This document shows positions 50,156-60,119 of a stretch of DNA of 64,000 nt, one piece after another. The translations under genes and the position numbers were made by a program. The notes under the pieces were generated by a model that was not told where the DNA came from, did not search any database, and saw nothing but the letters and a program-made list of their open reading frames with translations. How positions within the stretch are numbered: the first letter of the stretch is position 1; the number at the start of each line of letters is the position of its first letter. The DNA is from Symbiodinium natans (taxonomy: Eukaryota > Sar > Dinophyceae > Suessiales > Symbiodiniaceae), in contig CAJNDS010000001.1 in assembly GCA_905221605.1 (NCBI GenBank), positions 3,332,987 through 3,396,986 on the forward strand, written 5' to 3'.

Positions 50156-51793
50156 ATGGTTCGTGAGGCCGTCTTCGATGGACTCGCAAGCACTTGGGCA
50201 GCTGGAGCTGGTGGCGCTCAAGGAGCTTACTCGCAGGGCGAGCATGCTACGTTACCATGGACACCAGACGCCTCCTGGCAGAGAAACTGGATGGGTCAAC
50301 CTGAGTGGCAAAGCTCCCCGCTGCCAGGCGGGTGGCATCCCTCCTACATGATGACCGACGCCACTGGGACAAGCCAGTTTCCGGGGACGCCAGGAGCCAC
50401 GCGTCCCGAGGGAGATGCTTCCATGGCAGCAGTCTCCTCGACAACAGGGTCCTTGGGAGCCAATGTGCAGGCTCCGCCTGGATTGGGCCAGGTTCATCCT
50501 GGATCACCGGCTGGTGGAGCTGGATGGGATCCATGGGCTGAGGCAGCTAGACAGCTCATCCGGGCGACCACCGCTGCGGCGCAGATGATGCGCCCGGAGG
50601 CACCTCCTTGGCCGAACTTTCCGATGGCTGGACAACCTCCCGCAGCTGCTCCTCCTGGACCATGGAGCACCCCGCATCCTCGTGCCGGACCCGATCATGT
50701 ACACCCCGGTGGAGCTGGGGCGCTATATCCTGGACTATGGGCACCCCCGCGTAATCCTCAAGGACCAGCAAGCGAACGAGCTGGCGGAGTTGCGGCGGCG
50801 AATGGATGTCACGGCGCAGACGCGTGGCATGGGCAAGATGGAAGTACTCCCGGAACTGGATGGCCCAGCCCGTGGGGCTGGGGCGGCTCGCAGCCCAAAG
50901 GTGACTACGCCGATCCTCCAGCATGGCCGGGATGGACATATCGGAAGCAGTGGGAGGTGGCGCTACGAAGGTGGAACAAGCATACGGACGTCCCAGTGTT
51001 CAGGAGAGCCGAGAAGGTGTTGCGATCACTGGGATGGGAGATGCAGGTAGACTTCGAGCACCTCTCCGAAGCCGAGCTCTCCAGTCCAGGGTACTTGGAG
51101 GCAATCCTGGCGGTCATGAACCTGAAGGCTGGAGTTCGAGAAGACGATGAGAAGAGGCAAGCCTTCCGGGACGTGATCCATGGAGTAACCCGGAAGAAAG
51201 ACGAGAGCTTGGGACAGTACGCCACCCGGCGCCTTCGTGACTTTTCCAAAGCCGAGACCTACGGGATCAGCCTGCCGGCCGAGTTTCGCGTGTCCCTGAT
51301 GAAGGAGGGCGCGAACCTCACGGACCAGAACCTCCAGAACCTGGCCGTCCTCACCCTGGGCAAGGAGAACGACGTGGACTTCCTGGCAGCCGCCATGTCC
51401 AGGTTGGATGTTCGAGGAGATCGTCTTTCAGGGTACGTCCGTGAGGATCAAGCTGACTCAGGTCGAGGGAGCGTCTACGCCGAGGGGATGGACAACATCG
51501 ATGAAGCCGGCGGCAGCGACACGGACTCGCAGGACGACGAGTCGATTCCGGACGAGGCGGTTCTGGCTGAGCTGGAGGATCTCTCCTTCAATGAAGAGCA
51601 GGCGGCGTTGGTCTTTGCGCTGATCGAGAATCGACCTCCTCGGCGACGAAGGACATGGAAGGAGAACAAGCTGTTCAAGGCTGAGGTGCGCAAGGACCGG
51701 AAGCCCTTCAGGAAGGGTCTCCCGAGATCAGCTCAAGCGTCTCTCCAAGTGCCGGCTTTGCGGAAGGCGAGGGCATTGGGCAGAAGATTGTGA
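50156..51793 (+). pseudogene. gag: Copia Gag, frame-shifted before the zinc knuckle
   Basis: The frame opens with ATG beside the primer-binding-like site and runs 545 codons. Residues 1-250 are Gly/Pro/Trp-rich. The conserved Gag core begins around residue 258 (PPAWPGWTYRKQWEVALRRW) and includes RRAEKVLRSLGWEMQVDFEH. The zinc knuckle CRLCGRRGHWAEDC (51750-51791, CX2CX4HX4C) is in the +1 frame, so a base was gained or lost near 51715, or a +1 shift is used. A second frame (about 50682-50870) is strongly protein-like (YTPVELGRYILDYGHPRVIL), which suggests two compensating indels inside Gag. Confidence 0.7.
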
Positions 51794-52490
51794 TCAATCC
51801 AGGCCGAATGCCTCCGGGGACACTAGCAAGGTCTCTGGCTTTTGCTATCTTGGCCCTTCGTCCAGCAGCTCCTTCGTTGGCATGACCCACACGGAGCTCC
51901 AGTACCTCCTCTCCCGGGTGAAAAGTGAGGAGAAAGGCACGAGCGATGTCAAGGGCACCTTCCTGGCACTGCAGTCCGGAGCCGCGATCTTGGACATTGG
52001 CGCCACGCAAGACTTGATCGGAGAGGCAGCCTTGAGTGCCCTGGAGCAGGTTCTTGCCTCCAAGGGCCTGAAGCCAGTGGAGGTTCCGGCGCCTGGAGGA
52101 GCCCCGACGGGCATAGGTGGAGCTGCGACCGTGAAGAAGGCAGTCTTGGTTCCCATATCCTTGGGCGGAGTCCCAGGGACGGTCCACTTCGTGGTCATCA
52201 GCGAGAACGTGCCGCCCCTCCTGTCCGTGGGATTGCTGGAGCACTTGGGAGCGACTATGTGCCTGACGACCAACACCGTGGAGTTCAAGACGATCGGGGT
52301 GAAGCAGCCGATGCGCAAGGAGTCCTCCGGCCACAGGACCATCCCACTGGTCGAGTGGGGAGGCGGATTTTTCCCAGTGCCCGACGAAGCTCGGAAGAAG
52401 TTTGGGCTAGCTCGGGATGCTTTCATGCTGAAGGGCAAGGACTCCTCCGCGTACGCAAAACAAAAGAGTGAGAAGCCGAGAGTTCCTGAT
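51750..52490 (+). pseudogene. Copia zinc knuckle and aspartic protease
   Basis: This frame holds the zinc knuckle and, after about 70 residues, a retropepsin-like domain: AAILDIGATQDLIG (Asp at 51993-51995), then GIGGAATVKKAVLVPISLGG and PPLLSVGLLEHLGA. The active-site triplet is DIG, not DTG or DSG. After about 52490 the frame loses protein character and the polyprotein resumes in another frame. Confidence 0.7.
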
Positions 52491-52704
52491 GTCAGCTACG
52501 TAGAGGAAGCGTCAGATCACTCTGCTGAGACATGTCAAGTGAGCACTGGAGAGTCTGCTGATCAGAGTGTTTCAAGATCCCGCTGTTCAGTTCCACCACA
52601 TGAGTTGCGAACAAGATCCACTTCACCTCCTTCGGCAGATCTCGGCCCAATGTGCCAGAGAACCAATTCGATAGCATCCGGTTCCAGCCTCTCCTTGCAC
52701 CTAC

Positions 52705-53398
52705 ATGATGGAGACCGCGCTTGGCGAAAGGGCGTCGCAGAGATGGCGAGCGCTGGTAAATCGGATGTTCTTCATGTTGGAGGCCACCCGCGTGATGTAC
52801 ACTCGACTTGTCCTGGCGGAGAGAGGCCAGAAGTCGTCCAAATCGGAAAGGAGGAAGTTCCTGGAGGCCGATGCTCAGATTCCTGGACGGTGCCTACACG
52901 CGGGCAAACACATCAACCGGGGCAATCAGTACGCCAGCTGGCAGGTGTGCGGAAGCTGCGGAGCGCGGATCAACTACGCCCAGAGGGGCAGACCGCAAGC
53001 GAAGGCCAAGGCTCAGGCCTCATCAAGCACCTCCCCGACACCTCCGACGACGTCCAGGCAGTCAACACCTCAACTTCTGGGAATCGGCACGAGACCTCAG
53101 ACCGAAAGCCCCGGAAGTACGTCAAGTGGGACTTCGGAGATTGCCAGCGCGCTACAGACGATGGCCATGGGCTTCCAGCAGATGAACCACACTATGGCCG
53201 AGCTGACGCGAGGTCAGAATCGGATGGTCTCCATGTTGATGAACCAGACGGAGCAGCGCAACTTCGGCAACCTATCTCTGGAGGAGACCTCCGGCTTGGC
53301 GGCCAGGACGACGGCAGAGCACTTCCCGATGAACGTCGACGAGGGAGAGACGGACGAGAGTCCAACCTGCAGGACGCTCCTCCCGCTGGCCTACGTGG
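52705..53398 (+). pseudogene. Copia spacer region with Cys/His block
   Basis: In this frame the block CLHAGKHINRGNQYASWQVC, then GSC (52891-52958), has the spacing of a zinc-binding motif (CxxH...CxxC). It is followed by a Ser/Pro-rich linker and a Gln/Met-rich coiled-coil-like part (ALQTMAMGFQQMNHTMAELT). It lies between protease and integrase. I infer that it belongs to the same polyprotein; function unknown. Confidence 0.5.
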
Positions 53399-54338
53399 AT
53401 GACCACCATGGTTTGCGCGTCTACGTTGATCCAGTGGGGACAGTGCACTCAGGAGATGAAAGAGAAGTTGACGCAGCATGGTGGGGGAACCAACAGCTGG
53501 CTAGTGCATTGCGATCTGAGTCGCTCCGGGCTCAGGGAAGAGAAGCGGGGCGTCAGCGAGCCTCCGGAACATCTTCGACATCCCTGGATATACCCCATTG
53601 AGACCTTGGAATCTGGTGAAGCCTGTGTATGGCACGAGTGTAGAGGGCCAGCGGGGGAGATTCTACATCGCGGACCAGGACCAGGACCAGGAGGAGAACT
53701 TCTCGACGGGCATGTTCTCCACCGATGGGCCATCAAGCGCAAGCTCCTCTCCCTCTTCGAGCTCCACGACCAGAACGTGGGCGTCTTCGGCATGGATCTG
53801 AACGGGAAGGAGACTCCGGACGGTCCCTACTGGCACTTCTCTGCGGAATCCCTGGGTGACTTCGTGGCCGGAGCGGACGACGTCGGGGACGTGTTCATCA
53901 AGGCCGAGGACGAAGAGGCAGTACGTGGTCTTGGGAATTTGGTCCGAGGTCGACGCCGAGATGTCAACGGAAGCCAGCTGGACCTCCTGGAGATATTCGA
54001 GGCTGGAGCTCTTTCCACCATGGCACGACAGAATGGACTGAGAACCCTCGAGGAGCCCAAACGCTTCTCGGCAGCTGCTGGATGGACTGGAATCGAGAAG
54101 GGGTATCGGCAGCAGGTGCGGAAAACTCTCCAGACCGGACGTCCCGACATGGTGAAGATGCAGCTGAATCAGGGCGTCGACATGGCAAGCCAGAGGAACG
54201 ATCGAGAAGTTCACGAAGGTAAAGTACGGGCAGGCCTAGCCATGGAGATCTTGGAAGATCAGAGAGACCAGGGCAAACCAGGGCAGGAAGTATCTCCTCG
54301 AAAGCCCTGCAGAGGCCGAAGTTTGGAGGCATCCGGCG
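53399..54338 (+). pseudogene. Copia polyprotein segment, unsettled frame
   Basis: One frame reads protein-like through KRKLLSLFELHDQNVGVFGM and WHFSAESLGDFVAGADDVGD. Part of another frame (53598-53800) is also acidic and plausible. No domain is recognised. The frame changes again near 54330. Confidence 0.45.
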
Positions 54339-55607
54339 ATGTCGAGAGCCACCGAAGACCCCGAGGTCTCCATCATGATCGATTCCAACGGCGTCAAGCT
54401 CATGACGAACGACACCGCGCTAGCCGGGAAGCTACAAGGGAATCTTCACGGAGGGCAGCAGAAGTCCTTCATCGAGCTCAAGGAGATCTCAGGGTCTCCT
54501 GAGGGCAAGAACGACGAGTTTGCCAAGTCCGAGAGTCTGGCCCGGAAACTCCGAAGCGAGCAGGACTTCTCCCACAGAGCATGTCAACGACTACTTCGAG
54601 AAGTTCCATGGGATAAGCTCCCGGTGGGAAGGAATGTCGATGGTCCCGTTGCCCGTGAGCGAAGAAGCAGCGTCACTCTGGGGCAGTACACCCACGGTGG
54701 GACACAAGGGATCACCCGAGCGACACGACTGATGCCGGAGCTCACGAGGTACCTGAACCAGTACATGACATGGCAAGGAGCCCTTGGTCCCAGGTCATCA
54801 CTGGCAATATCACGAAACCTCCGTCTCGCCTATCAGAAGGACCTGCAGAATGTTGGCAAGAATTGGACCATAGCGTTCGGCAAGTTCCAGGGAGGCGAGG
54901 TGTGGGTCGAGGAAGAGGGAGGTCCTTCTCTCAGACAGGTACGACCTGGAAGATGGGTGGCGGGAAGATGCCACCGGACTCATCATCACTTGACCGAATT
55001 CGACCCGAAGGCCTTCCATGGGATTGAGCCCTACCGCGGGAGCCGCTGGAGCGTGACGGTCTACCAGACCAGGTCGTCTCAGAACCTTCAAGCACTTGAG
55101 CAGGCGACCCTCGGTGACCTGGGATTCAATCTCGCAGGTTATCCAGCACGAGATCACGGGCGAGACTTGGCAGTCCTCGACCACGTCTTCTACGGCCAAG
55201 CCGACGACATCATTCGTCCGGAGGGGTCATTTCCCACCAATGCCGAGGCTGAGGACGAAGACGAGGAGGCCGAGGAGGACAACCCCGCGCCAGCTGCGAA
55301 AGGAGTCGCCGCTGGGGCCACAGCATCAAGGGCTCGAGTGTCGGAAGAGCAGAAGAGACTCATCCGCAAGCTTCACATCAACACAGGACATCCCCCCGCC
55401 GACAGATTCTTGAGGACCTTGAAAGCGGCAGGAGCGCTCCCACATGTTCTGGAGTATGTCCGCGACCACTTCAAGTGCGACGACTGTGCCGTGAAGGTCC
55501 AGGCGGATTCGAGGAGAAGAGCTCAGTGTCCAAGGCTATATTCCTTCAACCGGGTCGTGTCCGTAGACGTGATGTACTTACCAGGACGTGTTGTTCGGCT
55601 TTTCTGA
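54339..55607 (+). pseudogene. Copia pre-integrase zinc domain and truncated integrase
   Basis: The frame ends with an HHCC zinc domain: RKLHINTGHPPADRFLRTLK with His at 55374 and 55389 and FKCDDC at 55473-55487 (gag_pre-integrs type). The integrase core starts FNRVVSVDVMYLPG with its first catalytic Asp. It then stops in unrelated sequence at about 55594, so the DDE core is missing. An acidic linker (EAEDEDEEAEEDN) precedes the zinc domain. Confidence 0.75.
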
Positions 55608-55905
55608 GAAGCCTGTTGTTGCACTTTACAACTGAGAAGCCGCTTAGTTAATCGACCTCTTGGTGGTCGCTGAAAAACTCCTTGATTTGAATCGAAAAAT
55701 TGAAAAGCACATCTATATTAAAACGAACGTGCATCATGAGCATCAGAATTGGCGAGTCCAACGAGAACCTTTGCCTTAACATGTTCCGGCAGGCACCCAA
55801 AGCCTGAAACAGAGTCGGAACTTTGTTGGATCTTGTGTATATATGCGGTGTCATCGACGTCGCCCTGATATCTGAATTAAAGCGGTCGATCTGGCCCACT
55901 TTTTC
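55608..55905. other. Gap between copia fragment and minus-strand gene
   Basis: A/T-richer than its surroundings. CTGAGAAGCC occurs twice near the copia break (about 55605 and 55633). It may be the 3' untranslated region of the minus-strand gene whose stop is at 55906. Confidence 0.4.
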
Positions 55906-57715
55906 TCATCGCCACTGCAACGAAAGCTGTAAAACGTACTTGAACAAAGTGTGTCGCGACATGTGCGCGGGGTGAGAAGTCTTCGCAAGGGCTTTGGTTC
56001 TACGTATGGCGTCTTCGTTTAAAAAGTTGTGTAGATATCTAGGATTGAGGGGAAGGCTATCGAACGTCAGATGTTCGAGCTGGTGTTGTTTTGGCCTGCA
56101 AGGCCATCTGCAGACGCCACGCTGCAGCGACCAACTGCTCAGGTGATTGTACGATGCTCTATATATCATGTACGCTGTCTCAAAGTGCAATCGCTCAAGA
56201 TCCGAAAGCAATCGCCTAGGTCACCAGGATCACACCGGGTATTCGATCGGGTCACAATGTCCGAATGAACAGAAGCTCACACATAGTTGGGCACCGAGTT
56301 GCCCAGCATTCACCATGATCTCCTCCATTTTCGCCAGAGCATAAATCACTCCACATTGATGCCTTGGGTTTTGGGCCAGCAAAGTACACAAAAACCTACT
56401 TATATAGTTGACCATCCAGGCACATACAACTTTTTACACGAAACTCAAAGATCGAGTCAGAGCACAAAAACTCTTCAGGCTTTGGGTGGTTGGGGTCGGC
56501 AAGCATCGCTGTAACAAGATTGCTGAGCCAGAAAATGACGTATCTCGCGGCTGTAGCTGACATCTGCTTTTGTGATATACTCACATAGGAAGTAGACGCC
56601 GGCTTCAAGGTTGTCGAAGAAAACAGCTTTCTTTCACATCTGTCACTCACACCTGGGGGTCGAAAGATGCTCATGATGTTCGTGGTGTTTTTCTTGAAGC
56701 CCCATTGTAAAAGATATTGCTTTCCACTATAGTCAACACATAGCTTGTTACCCCAAGTCTCTCATCGATTCACACCAGGACCGATAGCTGTTCCAGTATT
56801 CCAGCAATTCCGCGTCTCGATTGCGCGTAGGGGTGTTGTCCAGCAAGAAGCTTGTCAGGACGTCCGGGACTATCGCAAGGTACACTATGTGCATCGTGTC
56901 GGGGAACACTCCTAACATGTTTGTACATTTCCGAACTGAAACTCGCGCACATTCTGAACCGCAGGAGCTGTAAAGAAAGTTCCGTAGATCGTGCAATATT
57001 TCAGTCGTGGGTCGCCATGGAGAAAATCCGGCAATGCGAGCAAGCGGTGTCGGTCCATGAGTTCTCATCCACTCATCCCGCGTGATGACCCTCACATGCG
57101 ATTTGTCATATTTTCCATATATGTCTATATGGGGTTGAAGATTGACTTGCCCAGCTAGATTGCTACTGAGGCACGTTTCCCGGTGGGTTGCTGCTTTGCC
57201 AAAGTTCGTGTACAACATGTTGGGATCATCATCTGCTTCAATCCAATGAAGGGCCTTCGGGATTAAGCCACAACAGCTTGAACCATTCTCAGGAGACCTT
57301 CTTATGAGGGAAGCCAACCCTGAAGCTGAGACTTTCCTGGAACCGCCAAGCTGGCCTGGCACAAATGACACACGGCCTTGCGCGAATAGTCGCCTGGTTT
57401 TTGAGTTTGGTGCGCGCATCTTCAGCGCAGGGGTGTTTGTAGGGTTGATGGGGCAGGGTTTGGCGGTTGGAGAGGAATTGTTGTATAAAGTTCGAGGCAA
57501 GCTACAGTCTTGAGTGGGCTACGAACATCTAAGGGTTCTGCGTTTAGAGGTGTGTGTGTATACACTGCAGATCGAAAACAACCCCCTAGGAATTAGTTCG
57601 ACCATGTGCTGAACGAGGTTCGCTGCAACTGAAAGGTTTTCTTCAAAAACTCCTGGTCCGCTTGGACCCCGTCGAACACCCCAAAGAAGCCGCCAGCCAA
57701 CTTGCAGCCTGCCAG
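55906..57715 (-). CDS. Multi-exon gene, dinoflagellate transposon-like family, C-terminal part
   Basis: Minus-strand protein-like blocks occur in order: 57596-57715 (LAGCKLAGGFFGVFDGVQAD, after a gcaag acceptor), about 57000-57290 (HWIEADDDPNMLYTNFGKAA and EWMRTHGPTPLARIAGFSPW), about 56760-56930 (DTMHIVYLAIVPDVLTSFLL and YWNSYRSWCE), 56520-56600 (QKQMSATAARYVIFWLSNLV), and 55906-56190 (RWPCRPKQHQLEHLTFDSLP, LNPRYLHNFLNEDAIRRTKA, ending YVLQLSLQWR and TGA). Blocks change frame between exons. I recall similar proteins as repetitive hypothetical genes in dinoflagellate genomes, with a transposase-like flavour (D..H..LAI), but cannot name a family. Exact exon ends are not settled. Confidence 0.55.
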
Positions 57716-57838
57716 CTTGCGGCGCTGCGGACAGTAGGAAGACGTAAAAGGTCGTCCCCACGGGTCGCACGCGGGGTGCTCCCCCTTACCTTATAAAGAT
57801 CGACGGTTCAAAGATGTTCAAAGGTTTCAGGCACTGAC

Positions 57839-57944
57839 CCTCCACACAGTCGAGGGTCCAAGAGCTTCAAAACTCCATTCGATGACTTGCAGGATGGTAT
57901 CTCGGGACTGGCTCCCGTGGTAGGACATGTTCATGCATGACAGC
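57839..57944 (-). CDS. Exon of the minus-strand gene
   Basis: Between acceptor ctcgacctgag and a consensus donor GTCAGT the frame reads LSCMNMSYHGSQSRDTILQV and IEWSFEALGPSTVWR. It probably belongs to the gene ending at 55906, upstream of its FFGVFDGVQAD exon. Confidence 0.5.
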
Positions 57945-58279
57945 CTCAGGTCGAGACTTCTGGGTTCGAACATGCATGGTAGCCCTGTGTACGTATTACC
58001 TGCGACCGAGTAACAAGAATCGAGACCGCCAAGTCGACGAAGTTTCTGTGTCGACCGCAGGCAGTAGCAAGAAAATCTCGAACTTTTGGCGTTCTTGGAT
58101 GCACGAAGAAAGCACCAGATCGAGCAAAGGGCAGATTGACACTCCTTATATGTTTCAGAATAAGACACTTGTTGCTTCAGCACCATCACCATATATCCGA
58201 AGAGGAACAGCATAAGGCAGAGCATTTGGGTCCTAAGTTCAAGGGGCAGTAAATCACCAAGATCTAAAACTGGAGTCAA

Positions 58280-59165
58280 GACTAGAGACGAGGCTAAACA
58301 ATTCGATCGTCTATATATACCTCAAGATCCAAGGCACCTGCAGATGAGGATGCTGCTGGAACCATTCTGTCGAGGACTGCGACTGCCAATATTCGACGAG
58401 CGCCTTGGCTTGGGAGCTTTAAGTTCCAGATAAATTGAGGGCACATTCAACTTGGAATGGTCTAGCTTTCAAGACCAGCGGCAGACCCATGCCCAATCAG
58501 CATGTGCATTGAACCAGATTTGTAGAGACTGGCCAGGATGTCATGCGGCAAAAGCATATCATGGGGACCCTCCTTCTTCACGAGGTTACCATGTGCATCT
58601 TCATATTCCTCAGGCCCCCAATACAAAACCCACCAGTCATTAAACGTGGTTTTGTTTTTTAAGCACTACCCCAAAAAGGCCAAGCCGCAGAGATCAGTTG
58701 CACCCTCAGATATATACCGACAGGGACATTCCACACGTGTGTGGCAATACATAATGTATTTTATATCTAGAAAGCGGAGATGCGTGAAAGGCTTCGGCAA
58801 GACCTGCCCTTAGATGGCGGGAAACCAGAGACCAATCGAAACCACCAACCCCAAACCCAAAACCCAAACCCCAACCCAGCCCTATATTTAGAACCCTAAA
58901 GTAACCCCTCAACATGTAGTCATTGAGAAACCCTTAGATCCTATCGACTGTAGGAAAAATTATACACGGTCCCTAGTTAAATCCGTACAAACCCCAAACA
59001 AATGTTCAGCGAGCGTCCCCAGGGCTGCCGATCGAACCACTGTCTTAGGGCCCGGAAGGAACCCCATGAGCCAGCATCAGCAGCACCAAAGGAGAAAGCC
59101 AGCTGAAGTAGGTCTGCCCTTGTGTGTGTTCTACATGCCAGCACATGAACTATGCCTTAATTCAC
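58280..59165. other. Presumed intron or intergenic sequence, minus-strand gene
   Basis: Only short frames occur. A degenerate CCCCAAA-type tract lies at 58845-58880. Nothing diagnostic was found. Confidence 0.4.
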
Positions 59166-59388
59166 CAACAGCGTAGCAGCCAAGCATCGGGACTAGATCA
59201 TGCGGTAGATTTCGCAATCGGCCCAGGACTGTCGATAGCTGGCTCAGTGGCACCTCGCCGCGCACAATCAAGGGTTGGGGTGTGAAGAGGGTATTTTCTG
59301 TCTCGGGATCAGATTCGGGCAGCGCCAACCATGAAAAATGCCCAGCCTGCCCTTGACTCAAAAGCCTCAAAGCATCATCCACAGTTTC
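59166..59388 (-). CDS. Large exon of a minus-strand gene
   Basis: After acceptor cttcgttcag the frame reads ETVDDALRLLSQGQAGHFSW and LALPESDPETENTLFTPQPL and stays open for 74 codons to a GT donor (gtgaat). It contains VRGEVPLSQLSTVLGRLRNL. The peptide looks like a folded regulatory domain. No family is recognised. It may be an upstream exon of the gene ending at 55906 or a separate gene. Confidence 0.55.
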
Positions 59389-59489
59389 CTGAACGAAGTT
59401 AGTGGCCCATTGACCAGCCGCAGGTCCATTGCAGGTCAGCATGTAAAATCCAATATATGTTGCGGTTCTTCACTTTTACTTTGATGAAG

Positions 59490-59605
59490 CATATAGGGTT
59501 CAGGGTTTAGGGTTTAGGGTTTAGGGTTTAGGGTTTAGGGTTTAGGGTTATAGGGTTATAGGGTTGAGGGTTAAGGGTTAAGGGATTAGGGTTTAGGGTG
59601 GTCTT
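59490..59605 (+). repeat. G-rich array between minus-strand exons
   Basis: TTTAGGG units then TTATAGGG and TTAAGGG variants. In the sense of the flanking minus-strand exons it is C-rich. Confidence 0.88.
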
Positions 59606-59799
59606 GTTTAGTGTTTAGGGTTTAGGGTGGGGTTCAAAAGTTTAGGATTCGACCCTTATACGAGTTGGGGTTTGGGTTAAGTTTTTAGGGCTTATATGGG
59701 TTCTAGGTTTAGGAGTTAATCCTTGGAGGCCTGTGTGTTCACGATGCCAACCAATAGATAGCCCTGTCCATACAAAGTAAACCATGCTGCGAGGAAATC

Positions 59800-59905
59800 A
59801 GCAACGGACGTGGTTGCTGCATGGGACATGCCACACGGCCGGACTTATGCCCTGGCAGTTGTGATCGTTTTCGAGCTTCTTTCGGAATTTGGTTCGAAGC
59901 TGCAC
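59800..59905 (-). CDS. Probable exon, basic
   Basis: After acceptor ctgggatttcag-type sequence (minus strand) the frame reads VQLRTKFRKKLENDHNCQGI and SPAVWHVPCSNHVRC. Protein-like; donor not settled. The parent gene is uncertain. Confidence 0.42.
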
Positions 59906-60119
59906 CTGAAATCCTGCGCCCCACGTGATGGCAATCCATCACCGCATATATCGTGAGGTTTGCAACTACTCTGCTCGATCTAGATGCGGTAGCCGTGTGA
60001 TCTTCGACCCCTGAAACCCTTGTGTTGTAGAATGGGTGCGTTATGAGAAATGTATTGTTTCGCATCACACACCGCACAACAAGCAGATAGACAAACCTGG
60101 CCCCAGCTCATCTTGAGCT

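Larger units (their letters stand above)
49951..55607 (+). mobile_element. Truncated and frame-shifted Ty1/copia-type retrotransposon
   Basis: Order: possible LTR remnant (49951-50143), primer-binding-like site, Gag with zinc knuckle, aspartic protease, a Cys/His block, then the HHCC domain and first catalytic Asp of integrase. Gag-protease-integrase before reverse transcriptase is the copia order. The element ends within integrase, and no reverse transcriptase or 3' LTR follows. At least four frame changes break the polyprotein, so this is a dead copy. Confidence 0.85.
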
